Source: Lasiodiplodia sp. COLG20 (taxonomy: Eukaryota; Ascomycota; Dothideomycetes; Botryosphaeriales; Botryosphaeriaceae). Taken from it: DNA of 64,000 bases. The stretch covers positions 4,650,001-4,714,000 of the forward strand of contig VNWV01000002.1 of the NCBI GenBank assembly GCA_009801085.1. The letters are read 5' to 3'. Both the position numbers and the translations under genes were made by a program. How positions within the stretch are numbered: the first letter of the stretch is position 1; each line of letters begins with the position of its first letter. This document shows, piece by piece, positions 1 to 9,423 of this stretch. The notes under the pieces were generated by a model. It searched no databases. It was not told where the DNA came from and saw only the letters and a program-made list of their open reading frames with translations.

Positions 1-2
1 AA

Positions 3-986
3 ACAATCAAGAAGTACCACGGCAAGTACGACGCCGGCCCAGAAGCGCTCCGCGCCCAGCGCCTCGCCCAGCTCAAAGCCCGCGGCCTCGTCCCCGCCGA
101 CGTCGAGCCCGCCCCCATGATCGGCCAAATGCTCAAAGAATGGTCCGAAATGACCGCCTCAGAGAAAGCCGACTCGGCGCGGCGCATGGAGACGTACGCG
201 GCCATGGTCGACCTGCTCGACGCGCACCTCGCCACCGTCATCCAGCACCTCGAGTCGACGGGCGAGCTCGACAACACGTTCGTGCTCTTCATGTCGGACA
301 ACGGCGCCGAGGGCAAGCTGCTCGAGGCGCTGCCCGTCATGGCCGGCGTGCCGCTCGTCGACGTCGTGCGCAAGTTCTACGACAATTCGCTCGCCAACAT
401 CGGCAACGCCGACTCGTTCGTCTGGTACGGCCCGCGCTGGGCCGCCGCCGCCACGGCGCCGTCGCGCGGCTTCAAGGCTTGGACGACTGAGGGCGGTATT
501 CGCTGTCCCTGCGTCGTGCGGTACCCGCCGCTGACGAGTGCTGCTGGTGGTGGTGGTGGGGGTGCCATCACGCACGAGTTCACCACCGTTATGGACATCT
601 TGCCGACGGTGCTCGACCTCGCGGGCATCCCGCACCCTGGTACCAGCTTCCGCGGGCGCGAGGTCGTCACGCCGCGCGGCAAGTCGTGGGTGCCGTACCT
701 CAAGGGCGAGGCTGGGGCGGTGCATCCCGAGGGCCAGGACGTCACCGGCTGGGAGCTGTTCGGGCAGCGCGCCATCAGAAAGGGGAAGTGGAAGGCAGTC
801 TTCATTCCGGCACCGCTGGGCAAGGAGGAGTGGGAGCTGTACGACATCGATGAAGATCCGGGCGAGAACCACGATCTGGCAGAGCAAAAGCCGGAAGTCT
901 TGGTGCAGCTGCTGGAGGAGTGGGAAAAGTACTACACCGAGACTGGCATGTTCGACCCCAAGGCTTTGCCGCAGCCCTACATTTAG
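3..986 (+). CDS. Arylsulfatase, C-terminal part (5' end outside window)
   Basis: The frame is already open at base 3 and runs to the TAG at 984-986, about 327 residues, so the N-terminal part with the formylglycine cysteine lies upstream of the window. The visible part has the sulfatase C-terminal layout: a segment reading YHGKYDAGPEALR, a MVDLLDAHLATVI helix, then the metal-site motif FMSDNGAEG (Asp-Asn of the second sulfatase signature), TTVMDILPTVLDLAGI, and the terminal ELYDIDEDPGENHDLA block typical of sulfatases that hydrolyse sulfate esters. A methionine at 117 is internal and is not the start. A Gly-rich stretch (about 540-565) is a small low-complexity insertion. Secretion cannot be judged without the N-terminus. 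It faces an MFS transporter tail to tail, about 320 bp away. Family assignment is secure; substrate is unknown. Confidence 0.9.
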   Translation, partial: TIKKYHGKYDAGPEALRAQRLAQLKARGLVPADVEPAPMIGQMLKEWSEMTASEKADSARRMETYAAMVDLLDAHLATVIQHLESTGELDNTFVLFMSDNGAEGKLLEALPVMAGVPLVDVVRKFYDNSLANIGNADSFVWYGPRWAAAATAPSRGFKAWTTEGGIRCPCVVRYPPLTSAAGGGGGGAITHEFTTVMDILPTVLDLAGIPHPGTSFRGREVVTPRGKSWVPYLKGEAGAVHPEGQDVTGWELFGQRAIRKGKWKAVFIPAPLGKEEWELYDIDEDPGENHDLAEQKPEVLVQLLEEWEKYYTETGMFDPKALPQPYI

Positions 987-1309
987 CGTATTCTCTTATG
1001 GAGAAGGACGCTGTTCTGCCATGGAAACTTTTATTCTTTCTTTTTTGAATATTTACACTGCATGACTACTCCTTTCTTTTCGCCTGCAGAGTTTCAATCT
1101 GGTCATTTGAGTCCTTTTGCTCCTCAGCAAACTTCGTTCTTGAAGTCCTATGAAACATCCTGATGGTTGAAAGGTCAGCCAGACTAAACGGTAGCTGCAA
1201 CAGCCGAAAGGGACCATGTTTCTCATGGACTTCGTTGATGGCATCTTCCTCATCTGCACCCAAATCTTTTCTACGTCGCATCCACCCGGGGTCTCGCAAC
1301 CGGGGACTC
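987..1309. other. Short intergenic region between convergent genes
   Basis: Non-coding space between the arylsulfatase stop and the MFS transporter stop. It should hold both 3' ends. Open frames crossing it on the minus strand are Arg/Lys-rich and have no recognisable domain. Confidence 0.6.
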
Positions 1310-3360
1310 TTACCCGCTAGTATCTCCTTCTCTCCCCGGCCGGACCAACCCGCCTTCTCCCGTCTCTCCGGCTGCACCTGCTGCTGATGATGTTGATGCT
1401 TCTGCCTCTTTTCCTGCCACCGGCTCAATCTCTCCGTTACTCTGCGCTCTCTTCTCAGCCCCGACATCCCGCTCTACCACAGCCGCCCCTCCTCCTCCCT
1501 CCGCTTCCTTCTTATACCTATCATGCGCCGTCGCGAGCGGCACATCAGTCAAAAACGCGCTACTAACCAAACAAGCGCCAATGAGCGGCGCCCCGAAAAT
1601 AAAAACAATATGCAAGCCCCTCATATACACCTTCACCACCTCGGCCCTCTGGTCCTGCGGCAGCGTATCCAACAAGATCGACAACTGCGACGCAGCCGCG
1701 CGCGGCAATCCAGCAGGCAGGTGGTCAACGAGCACGTTATTAATAACCGCCGCCGCACCCCCCAACCCCACCGCGCCGCCCACCGTGCGCAGAAAATTCC
1801 GCAACCCCGTCACGACCGCGCGATCCTCCTTGCGCGTGTTGCTCAGCAGCGCGATCATGACGGGCTGCATCGACAACCCCAACCCCACGCCTTCCACCAA
1901 CAAACACCCCACAATCGTCCCCAGCCCCGTCTGGGGCCCGAACGCGATGCGCCCGCCGGCGCCGGCCGTCCACAGCACGTAGCCGGTGCGGATGACGGGG
2001 TTGCAGCGGCCGAGGCGCGCGATGGCGAAGCCGCCGGCCGCCGACGCCAGCGAGAAGCCGAGGATGAGCGGCAGGATGAGGACGCCCGAGACGAGCGGCG
2101 TCTTGTCGAGGATGACCTGGTAGTACAGCGGCAGGTAGTACAGGTCCGTGTAGTAGACGACGCCCGAGATGAAGTTGTGCGCGAACAGGATCTTGGCCGA
2201 GGGGAGTTCGAAGAGCCGGAACGGCATCGTCGGGTGCCGCGCGAAGCGGTACTGGACCACGATGAAGGCGAGGATGAGGACGGTGCCGAGGACGAGGAAG
2301 CTGATGACTAGCGCGGATGACCATTCGTACGTGGTTCCGCCGCCGGAGATGGGGATCTAGGGAGGGTGGTTGGTTAGCTGGGATTTGTCTTGGGATGGGA
2401 GGGCAGAGCTGCATACTAGGATGAATATGACGCCGGCTAGGCTCAGGAACATTCCTGGGTAGTCTATCATCTTGGCCTTGTCGATCATCCTGCCCTGGGA
2501 TTTCTGACTCTGGGGCGTCGCGAGGAATACGGCAATGCCAGCAATGGCCGTTACAGGGACGACGAACCTAGATATCGTGTCAGCTATGTCATCACCAAAG
2601 TGTGTGTGAAGGCTCGGCACAGACCAAAAAGTCCATCTCCAGCCCGCTCTTGACTGCGCGAAAGCACCCCCGATCAACGGGCCGATGCCGTTGCCCAGCG
2701 CAATATTCACTTCCATGAGTCCTTGGTATTTGCCCCGTTGTTGCAATGTTGTCAGGTCCGAGAAGATGATCATGACGAGGCTATTGATGCCGCCAGCCCC
2801 TATGCCTGCGATGCCACGGAACGTGTACAGAGCAACGGCTGATTTGGCAAACCCGCACAAGAGGTCGCCGATGGCGAGAAGAACCATGCAGATGCTATAG
2901 CATAGAGTTAGTGGAACGGAATGTGGGATGTGCATGGATGCTGCGACGAGGAATGCAGATTCAGGCACCTACAGGAGACATGTTCTCCGACCAAAGATGT
3001 CGCTCAGCCTTCCGTTTATGAGCTGGAACGAAGTGTTCGCGATGAGGAAAGATGTGCCTGGTGACGGTCAGTATTTTGGCGGCACACCACTCGGCGTATG
3101 CTGGACTAACCAATCCAAGATATAGTTTCAAAGGCGTTGAGATCCGTCGCAATAGCGGGGAGCGCGGTTGATACGCTGGTTTGGTCCAAAAACGACACGA
3201 ACAAGGTGAAGGCCAGGGCGCTCAGGATAACAACCAACCGACTAAAGTTGAACTGGCCCTCGAAATTCTGGTTGTCCACCAGTTCAGGCTCGGCCGGTTG
3301 GGGGCCGGTTTGTGCTGCAGCTGTGGCGGAAGGACCCGCCTGCTGCTTCTCCTCGTCCAT
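1310..3360 (-). CDS. MFS drug:H+ antiporter, DHA2 (14-TM) family
   Basis: Five exons on the minus strand: 3360-3111, 3057-2973, 2894-2625, 2567-2417 and 2356-1310. All junctions are GT/AG and keep frame, giving 600 residues. The N-terminal tail (about 45 aa) is hydrophilic. TM1 carries the DHA2 motif LDQTSVSTALPAIATDL. The loop motif GRLSDIFGRR (MFS motif A) spans exon 2, and GIAGIGAGG follows in exon 3. The remaining sequence alternates hydrophobic helices, consistent with 14 TM segments, and ends in a long Glu/Ala/Gly-rich cytosolic tail of about 80 residues. Proteins of this family expel drugs, toxins or siderophores across the plasma membrane by proton antiport; the substrate cannot be told from sequence. 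No biosynthetic cluster genes lie next to it, so a general efflux role is as likely as a metabolite-specific one. Confidence 0.9.
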
Positions 3361-4236
3361 GGCAGCAGCTGTGGTTCAGCTAAGGAGAATAACGGCCCCT
3401 TGGCATGTTCTTGTAGAGGGAATCGGTCGGGCGGAGTTCATGAGGAGGTGAGGTGCGAACACGCTTTCCCCACTGCTCTCGGATCGTAGACAGGCATTCT
3501 CGTTCGTGCATAACGCAGAAGTCCGCGGCCGCCATTCCCAGGGTGAAGTGGATCAAGAGAAGCGAAGCGAGCTACCCTTGATACGTCAGAAGACGTTCGG
3601 TATTGGAGATTACGCAACCATCAGATGGCCAAGAAAAAGGTGAAGGAATGGGTAGGATGGTGGGTATAGGTCTAGGCCTGACGGGAAATTAGCACTACTA
3701 AGTATCACAGCTCGCCCGATATAGAGTGGCGGGCGGATTTGGTGCGCATCGTGCCGTACCTGGCTTGCCGCTGCGAATTATTCCCGTTATCTCATTCCCG
3801 GCCGACGAGTCAGATGGACCTTGCAACAAACTGTGGTACCCCACCCTTGCAGGTCCCCTGGTCGCTTGCTGCTGACGCTTGCGGCTCGTACTTCCGATAA
3901 TGGTCCTGTGAGCGGAGGCGGCCGCCCCGCGGCCAACTGGATCGCGCTGTGTGAGGAGGTGTTTAGATAGCTGAAAAGCATGTGGGCGCGTGCGCATAAA
4001 TCCGAGGAGCTGGGCTGACACGCCGGGACGAGAAATGATCCCGTGTACTTAGCGTCGTGGCGTCCATTAGACAACATTGTACTTTCCAAAACAGGATAAA
4101 GCGGCAAATCTCATCGTGACATCATGAGGGTCTGGAGGCTAACGATGGCGAAATCAGGGGGAGAAAGGAGTGTACAGGCATACGTCGCATACTCTTAGGG
4201 ATATTCTAGCCAAGGAAACAAAACATAGGAATACGC
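3361..4236. other. Intergenic: MFS promoter side and amidase 3' side
   Basis: About 0.9 kb holding the presumed promoter of the MFS gene and the 3' flank of the amidase gene. I see no supportable gene. Short open frames here lack recognisable domains. Confidence 0.55.
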
Positions 4237-5850
4237 TCAAGGCTTTACGTCTTCACACTTGATCTCTTTCCAGTCGTACGCCTTTTGCCATGCATGGCCG
4301 GCCCGGAGAACTTTTCCATCCTGCCACAAGCCGCCCACGATCTGCATAGCAGCAGGAAGCATGACGTTTGGATCCTCCTGTGCTGGTAGCCAGCCGATCG
4401 GAATACTCATGGCCGGTTGGCCAGTAGCATCAAACATGGTCGTGTTGCTAGTCAGCCCAATGGTTGGAGATATGGTTTCGATCGGTGTTGTCCATTGGCC
4501 ATGTTTCGGGGCAACAAAGCTTGTTGTTGGCAGAATGAGGACATCGTACTTTTTCAGTGCTTCCTCATACTCGTCGCGCAGCCTGCGGCCCAAGTTCTGC
4601 GCCTTCGCGTACAGCGTGGGAAACTTGTCCATCAGATAAATTCCGTTCAAGAAGATATTCTTGGTGGTCGGGAAGAGCCTGTCGAATTTCTCCTGGGTCC
4701 AAGGGAGTCGGGCTTCCTCAAGTTTCGTCAAGCCCAAGCCGCGACGGCCGGCAGCCTTGCCCATCATTGATAGGCAGCCTGAAACACGCTGCTCAACCGT
4801 CCAGATGGCAGTGCCGAGGAGGTGGTCCGGTATCGAGACCTCTTCCACCGTTGCCCCGAGCGCAGAGAACTTGTTGGCTGCATCCAAGACTGCCTTTCGC
4901 ATCCGCGGTTCGACGATGGCCTGCTCGAAGGCTTCCTTCAGTATACCAACGCGGAATCCAGACAGGTTCTGTGCGTCATTACGGTCCTGTTCAGCGAGGT
5001 CTGCAGCGAAGGTGGTGCTGCCGTGTCTCGGCGCACCCAGGCCGCGGTCATCGATGCCATCGTATCCCGAAATGGCATCCAAGCACAGAGCAACATCCAT
5101 GACAGTACGTGCCAGGGGGCCAGCGTGGTCATTGTTGGCGTCGTTGGAGGCAATGCCGGTGTAAGGTACTAATCCGTGAGTGGGCTTCAGGCCAACGCAT
5201 CCACAGAGGGCCGCGGGGACTCGAATGCTGCCGCCTTGGTCGGCGCCAATGGCGAGGTCGACGAGACCAGCAGCCACAAGGGCGGCGGCTCCAGAGGTGC
5301 TCCCACCAGCCGAATAGCCCTTTGCAAACGGATTCTCGACGGTGCCATGAGAGCTGCTGAAACTCGACGTGCTCTGGCACCAATTCTCGCAATTGGCGGT
5401 GCCGACAACCTCAACGCCTGCTTCAAGCGCCCACGTCACGACCGTGGCATCGGAGTCGGGGGTCCACGGACCTATGGAATCGGTGCCGAGAAGCTGCGGC
5501 ACGCCTGCAACGGCGATGCAGTCTTTCAAGCAGAGAGTCTTGCCCGCCAAGGGGCCGTTGGTGGACGGGTCGTTGATCGAGAAGGTATGTGCCCAGGCAG
5601 CACCGAGGACCTGCTCGTCGGCGGATGGACGATGCAAGTTTCTGCGGGGGAACCTCTGCAGGTCGACCTGAGGGACGTAGTCGGGCAGGGCATCGACGAG
5701 TTGGGCGGCGTCGTGGAGTCCGGCGAGCAGCTTGAAGTAGTCGGCCTCCTCTTCCGGCGTCACCGTCACGCCGAGCTTGCCAAACGAGCTGCGCACATCG
5801 TCAACGGTGACGGGATTCGCGTCCGAGATGGAGGTGAAGAGGACGCTCAT
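4237..5850 (-). CDS. Amidase signature family hydrolase
   Basis: One exon, 537 residues. The amidase signature fold is clear. The Ser-Ser-Lys triad can be placed as K109 (in LCLKDCIAV), cis-Ser S184 (in SAGGSTSG) and nucleophile S208 (in ADQGGSIRVPA); the spacings of 75 and 24 residues match the FAAH and malonamidase families. I chose the ATG at 5848-5850 because the extra 80 residues of the longer open frame are low-complexity and unlike amidase N-termini, and the family usually starts near this point. There is no signal peptide, so a cytosolic enzyme hydrolysing an amide to acid and ammonia is expected. It is divergent from a PuuE-type deacetylase with about 660 bp between them. The substrate (acetamide-like, aryl amide or other) is unknown. 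Confidence 0.93.
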   Translation of the reverse strand: MSVLFTSISDANPVTVDDVRSSFGKLGVTVTPEEEADYFKLLAGLHDAAQLVDALPDYVPQVDLQRFPRRNLHRPSADEQVLGAAWAHTFSINDPSTNGPLAGKTLCLKDCIAVAGVPQLLGTDSIGPWTPDSDATVVTWALEAGVEVVGTANCENWCQSTSSFSSSHGTVENPFAKGYSAGGSTSGAAALVAAGLVDLAIGADQGGSIRVPAALCGCVGLKPTHGLVPYTGIASNDANNDHAGPLARTVMDVALCLDAISGYDGIDDRGLGAPRHGSTTFAADLAEQDRNDAQNLSGFRVGILKEAFEQAIVEPRMRKAVLDAANKFSALGATVEEVSIPDHLLGTAIWTVEQRVSGCLSMMGKAAGRRGLGLTKLEEARLPWTQEKFDRLFPTTKNIFLNGIYLMDKFPTLYAKAQNLGRRLRDEYEEALKKYDVLILPTTSFVAPKHGQWTTPIETISPTIGLTSNTTMFDATGQPAMSIPIGWLPAQEDPNVMLPAAMQIVGGLWQDGKVLRAGHAWQKAYDWKEIKCEDVKP

Positions 5851-6513
5851 GGCTGGGTGACTGCGAGGGAGCGTCACGTGACGGGGGCACAGCGCGCTCG
5901 CTTCCGGCGAAAGGCAAGCTCGAACGTCAGACGAGAGACTTGTCGGCGCGACCGATGGTGTTCTTGAAGAACGCTTGATCGCGCGAACCAGACCGTCCAG
6001 TTCCGGAGACGGGTCTGCATCTGGACCGCTTATCAACGCGCAGAGCAGCGCCACCCAGGGCTCCCGCCCGCCGATCACGGGCCCGGTCAATCGGCCGCGC
6101 CAGAGCTATCACCGACTCGCGCAGCACCACCGCTCACAGCCTCAATGCTCGTCCAATGCCCGCTCTATCGTCTGTCATCTGGTCGGCCTTGCAGCTGGGG
6201 AACTTGCCTGATCTGGCGCGCTCCCGGAGGCAGGCACACTCCGCTTCGGCGCGCGATATGAGTCTTCGAAGCAATTGGCCGCGCCATGCGGGATTCTGGG
6301 GAAACTGAGACCAGCTAGAAATATTGAGTCGCGCCGGAGTCCGCCCCCAGTGGCCAGTCATCCGTCACCAAGCCTCTAGACACCTCTTTCGCGCCGGTCA
6401 GTGTTCCGTGCTCGGAAGAAAGACGTCTGCAGCATTCTCCTGCTCCCTCTGCAACAACATAATCCTCTCTTTTGCCCCCTTCATTCCTCGCTGCCGCGGC
6501 CCAAACCGGACAG
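5851..6513. promoter_or_regulatory. Shared divergent promoter region, amidase / deacetylase
   Basis: 663 bp between the start codons of two divergent nitrogen-compound hydrolase genes. It contains reverse GATA cores (TATC at 6107 and 6166) and a reverse CCAAT near 6272, but such short motifs are expected by chance at this length. The promoter call rests on the head-to-head layout, not on motifs. Confidence 0.45.
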
Positions 6514-7635
6514 ATGTCGACTCCCTACAGCTTTGACAAGGACCCCTCCAAGGTCGCCCCATTTAAGTGGGATGATCACTACGACTTTCCGCGCGATTTG
6601 ATCGGCTATGGCGAGAAATCTTTCAACCCGCAGTGGCCCAACGGCGCCAAAATCGCCGTCTCCTTCGTCATCAACTACGAAGAGGGCTCGGAGCACACGG
6701 TGCTGAACGGTGACTTGCACTCCGAGACGCATCTGTGGGAAGCCCCCGGCGGCGCCCCAAAGATCCAGGAACGCGCTGTGAACATTGAGAGCGAATAGTG
6801 CGTGCTTCTTCTTGCCACATGGACTACCGCTAATTGTATCCTAGCAATTATGGCTCAAGAGCAGGCGTGTGGAGGTTGTTCCGCTTGTTCAACAAGCATG
6901 GCTTCAAGTACACCTTGTACGCCGTGGGCCAGGCCCTGGAGATGAATCCTGCCGTGGCGCGTTCGAGCGTTGAAAACGGCCATGACGTGGCCTCACACTG
7001 CTACCGGTGCGTTCACCAATATATGAATCGTTACGAATCATCACTGACACCGCTCCAGCTGGATTGATTACCATGACATGCCCGCCGAAGAGGAAAAAGC
7101 TTTGATCAAAAAGGGCATCGAGACCATCCAGCGCATCACCGGCGAAGCCCCCAAGGGCTGGTACTATGGTCGCCTGTCGCCGCGCTCGCACGCTCTCGTC
7201 TGGGACGTCTACAAGGAGATGGGCCTCCCGCTCCTGTGGCAGTCCGACAGCTATGCTGATGACATTCCTTACTGGGTTGACGTGCCCGCCGAGAAGGACG
7301 ATCCCAACCCCCAGGGCTTGCTGATGGTCCCCTACTCGTACGACTGCAACGACTACAAGTTCAACGTCCCCACCGGCTTCAGTGCTCCCATGGACTTTTA
7401 CGATCACGTCAAGGGCGCCTTTGATGTGCTGTACGAGGAAGGTTCTGAGGGCATGCCGAAGATGATGACCATCGGTTTGCACTGCAGATGCATTGGTAAG
7501 CCTGCGCGCTTTGCGGCGCTGAAGAAGTTTGTCGAGTACATCAGCGAGAAAGAGGGCGTGTGGGTTGCAACACGAACGCAGATTGCCGAACACTTCAGGG
7601 AGAAGTTCCCGTACAGGAAGGGGCACTTGGCGTGA
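6514..7635 (+). CDS. Polysaccharide deacetylase family protein, PuuE/SpCDA1 type
   Basis: Three exons, 6514-6797, 6845-7006 and 7059-7635, joined in frame to give 340 residues. The NodB-like fold is recognisable. The first motif is INYEEGSE, which replaces the TFDDG of classical CE4 enzymes. The metal-site block is NGHDVASHCYRWIDYHDM, split by intron 2 within the HCYR|W codon. A late GLHCRCIGKPARFAALKKF block matches the PuuE allantoinase / S. pombe Cda1 subgroup. There is no signal peptide, which argues against a secreted chitin deacetylase and for an intracellular amidohydrolase. Its partner across the promoter is an amidase. Known subgroup members act on allantoin (bacterial PuuE) or are linked to chitin (SpCda1); which applies here cannot be decided. 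Confidence 0.9.
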
Positions 7636-8114
7636 ATAGAGCTCACGTGAAGTTGGCATCTAGAGTAAAGAATGATTAGACGGCTCACATTTTCTCTATT
7701 GTTCAACGCTTCCGTAATGATCGAGACCAGCATCCAAATTTGCGGCCATTCATGCCGTAGCAAGACTACGGAGTGAGCGCAATTTGTTGCTGGAGAGCTC
7801 CCATTGTTCTCATTGTCTTCCTGTTGCGTACGCCTCAATTTTTGTCGCATTTTCATTGTTAAACATCTGCCACGTCGTTGGGACCTGATGCCCTGTTTCT
7901 TAGTATCGTGTCAAACCCAGTCCGCGCAGATCAGTTGGTATTGCCCTCAGAACGCCTCTTTAATGCAGCCTCAATCTTAACGCCATACAAAACCATGCAA
8001 GTCAAGACCGTGCGGAATTCACGGCCGCTCTACTCCACAACTCAACCGACCATAGGCCGCGGTAGTGATCAATTGCAAAGTACCAGACCCAGTACTTCGG
8101 TCTTGAATCCTCAC
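7636..8114. other. Intergenic between convergent genes
   Basis: Separates the deacetylase 3' end from the TFIIE-beta 3' end. AT-richer than its flanks; no gene or repeat seen. Confidence 0.55.
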
Positions 8115-8948
8115 TTATTTCTTCTTGTCCGAGTAGTCCCTGAAGACGTTCAACATGTGCGTGTTGGACGTCTTCATGCCCTTCCGCGGCGCCTTCTTCT
8201 TCTTCTTTTGTGGCTGATTGTTGAGAGGCTTGGATTCCCTTGGAGCGCTCACAGGCTTCAGACCAGCTGCTTCCAGTCTCGAGCGCATATCGTCAGGGTT
8301 GGCCGGAAGCGCGATGCTTAGGAACATGCTGCGGAACTCCGGGTCGATGTTGTGTGACAGAGAGGGATCGTTCTGCCAAACCAGGAGAGGCTGACCCGTC
8401 TTCTGGTTGCGGGTGACCAGGATCTCCCCCTTCTTGTCCAGCTCGTTGATGGCGTCAATCGCTCCCGTCCACCCATCCTTCAGCTCCGAGACCTTGATGC
8501 CCACCGAGCTTGTCTGTCGCTGCAAAAGGCCCTTCAACTGCTCGGCAGAGCGCACGTTGTGCTTGGGGCGGTAGCGGTAGGAACCCAACCCCTTGAAGCC
8601 TGTCGGATCGAATTCAACCTTGTCGTGGCGTTGCAGGATGGTGGTCAACAGCTTCCAGTCACGGCCGCCTTTAGGTGCCGGTCTAGGCTTCGCACCGGGC
8701 CCACCGGGCTCCTGGATGGACAGGTACTTGAAGACGTCCTCGAAAGTCATGGCTTTGTCGTTTTCCTTGAGGTAGTCGAGCGCGAAGGTGACACGGGTCA
8801 TGGTCTCCAAACCAGAGCTTGTATTCTCCGGCTGCGAGTAGACGGGCGCGCTGGGATCGGGACGCGGGCGCTTTTTGCCAGTCTGCGACGAGTTCGACGG
8901 CGTGGGCGAGGGCGCCGAGGTCGCGCTCGACGGCTTGAGGAAGGACAT
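8115..8948 (-). CDS. TFA2: Transcription initiation factor IIE subunit beta
   Basis: Single exon, 277 residues, the expected size for TFIIE-beta. After a Ser/Pro-rich tail of about 40 residues with a basic patch (KKRPRP), a winged-helix domain follows (TFALDYLKENDKAMTFEDVFKYL; FDPTGFKGLGSYRYRPKHNV). A second helical block comes next (LKGLLQRQTSSVGIKVSELKDGW; AIDAINELDKKGEILVTRN), then a Lys-rich C-terminal tail with KKKKKAPRKG. The protein pairs with TFIIE-alpha and recruits TFIIH to the RNA polymerase II preinitiation complex in the nucleus. It starts about 475 bp from the MLP1/TPR gene, in divergent orientation. Confidence 0.93.
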   Translation of the reverse strand: MSFLKPSSATSAPSPTPSNSSQTGKKRPRPDPSAPVYSQPENTSSGLETMTRVTFALDYLKENDKAMTFEDVFKYLSIQEPGGPGAKPRPAPKGGRDWKLLTTILQRHDKVEFDPTGFKGLGSYRYRPKHNVRSAEQLKGLLQRQTSSVGIKVSELKDGWTGAIDAINELDKKGEILVTRNQKTGQPLLVWQNDPSLSHNIDPEFRSMFLSIALPANPDDMRSRLEAAGLKPVSAPRESKPLNNQPQKKKKKAPRKGMKTSNTHMLNVFRDYSDKKK

Positions 8949-9423
8949 GGTGAGGAGTAGCGCTGGGCTGTCGCTAGCTGAACGCGATCGTGAGGAGATT
9001 CGAGTCGAGCAGCTGCCTCGCCAATCGCAAGCAGTGCTGGCGGCCTGTATGAGCGGCGCTGGCGATCCTAAGGGCGGCGTGGGAGGAAGAGCGGCGGGAC
9101 AGAGTGGTGAGGTTGGAAGGTATTGAGTGCAGCCTACCTTAATGACGCCTCAGGCAGGCGGCCTGGCAGAACTCCGGTAAAACCCCGCGCGCGTGCCAAG
9201 GCCCGCTTTCGCGCAGCAGCTCATTGACGTTCGCCGCGCCTCCGTCACGGTCAAAGAAACATCACCAACCTCTCCACGCGCCCCGTCCCCACTTTCTTTC
9301 CATTGTGGGCCGCGCTTTACAATCCACTCTTTCTCCCCCTTTCTTCCTCACCTTTGGTCAAAAGCCACCTTATTCTCCTATTATGCGCTGATCTGAGCTC
9401 ACTTCAAGACACCCTCTTCAGCC
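8949..9423. promoter_or_regulatory. Divergent promoter region, TFIIE-beta / MLP1
   Basis: 475 bp between two divergently transcribed nuclear housekeeping genes, with pyrimidine-rich stretches (about 9240-9350) on the MLP1 side, a common feature of fungal promoters. No specific factor site can be claimed. Confidence 0.45.

Noticed and set aside
159..887. 242-codon minus-strand frame opposite arylsulfatase
   Set aside because: Antisense shadow in GC-rich coding DNA.
5851..6090. N-terminal 80-residue extension of the amidase
   Set aside because: Low-complexity, not amidase-like; the internal Met at 5850 gives the usual N-terminus.
6100..6260. GATA-factor sites in the amidase/deacetylase promoter
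   Set aside because: Two HGATAR matches in 663 bp is about what chance predicts; not reported as regulatory sites.
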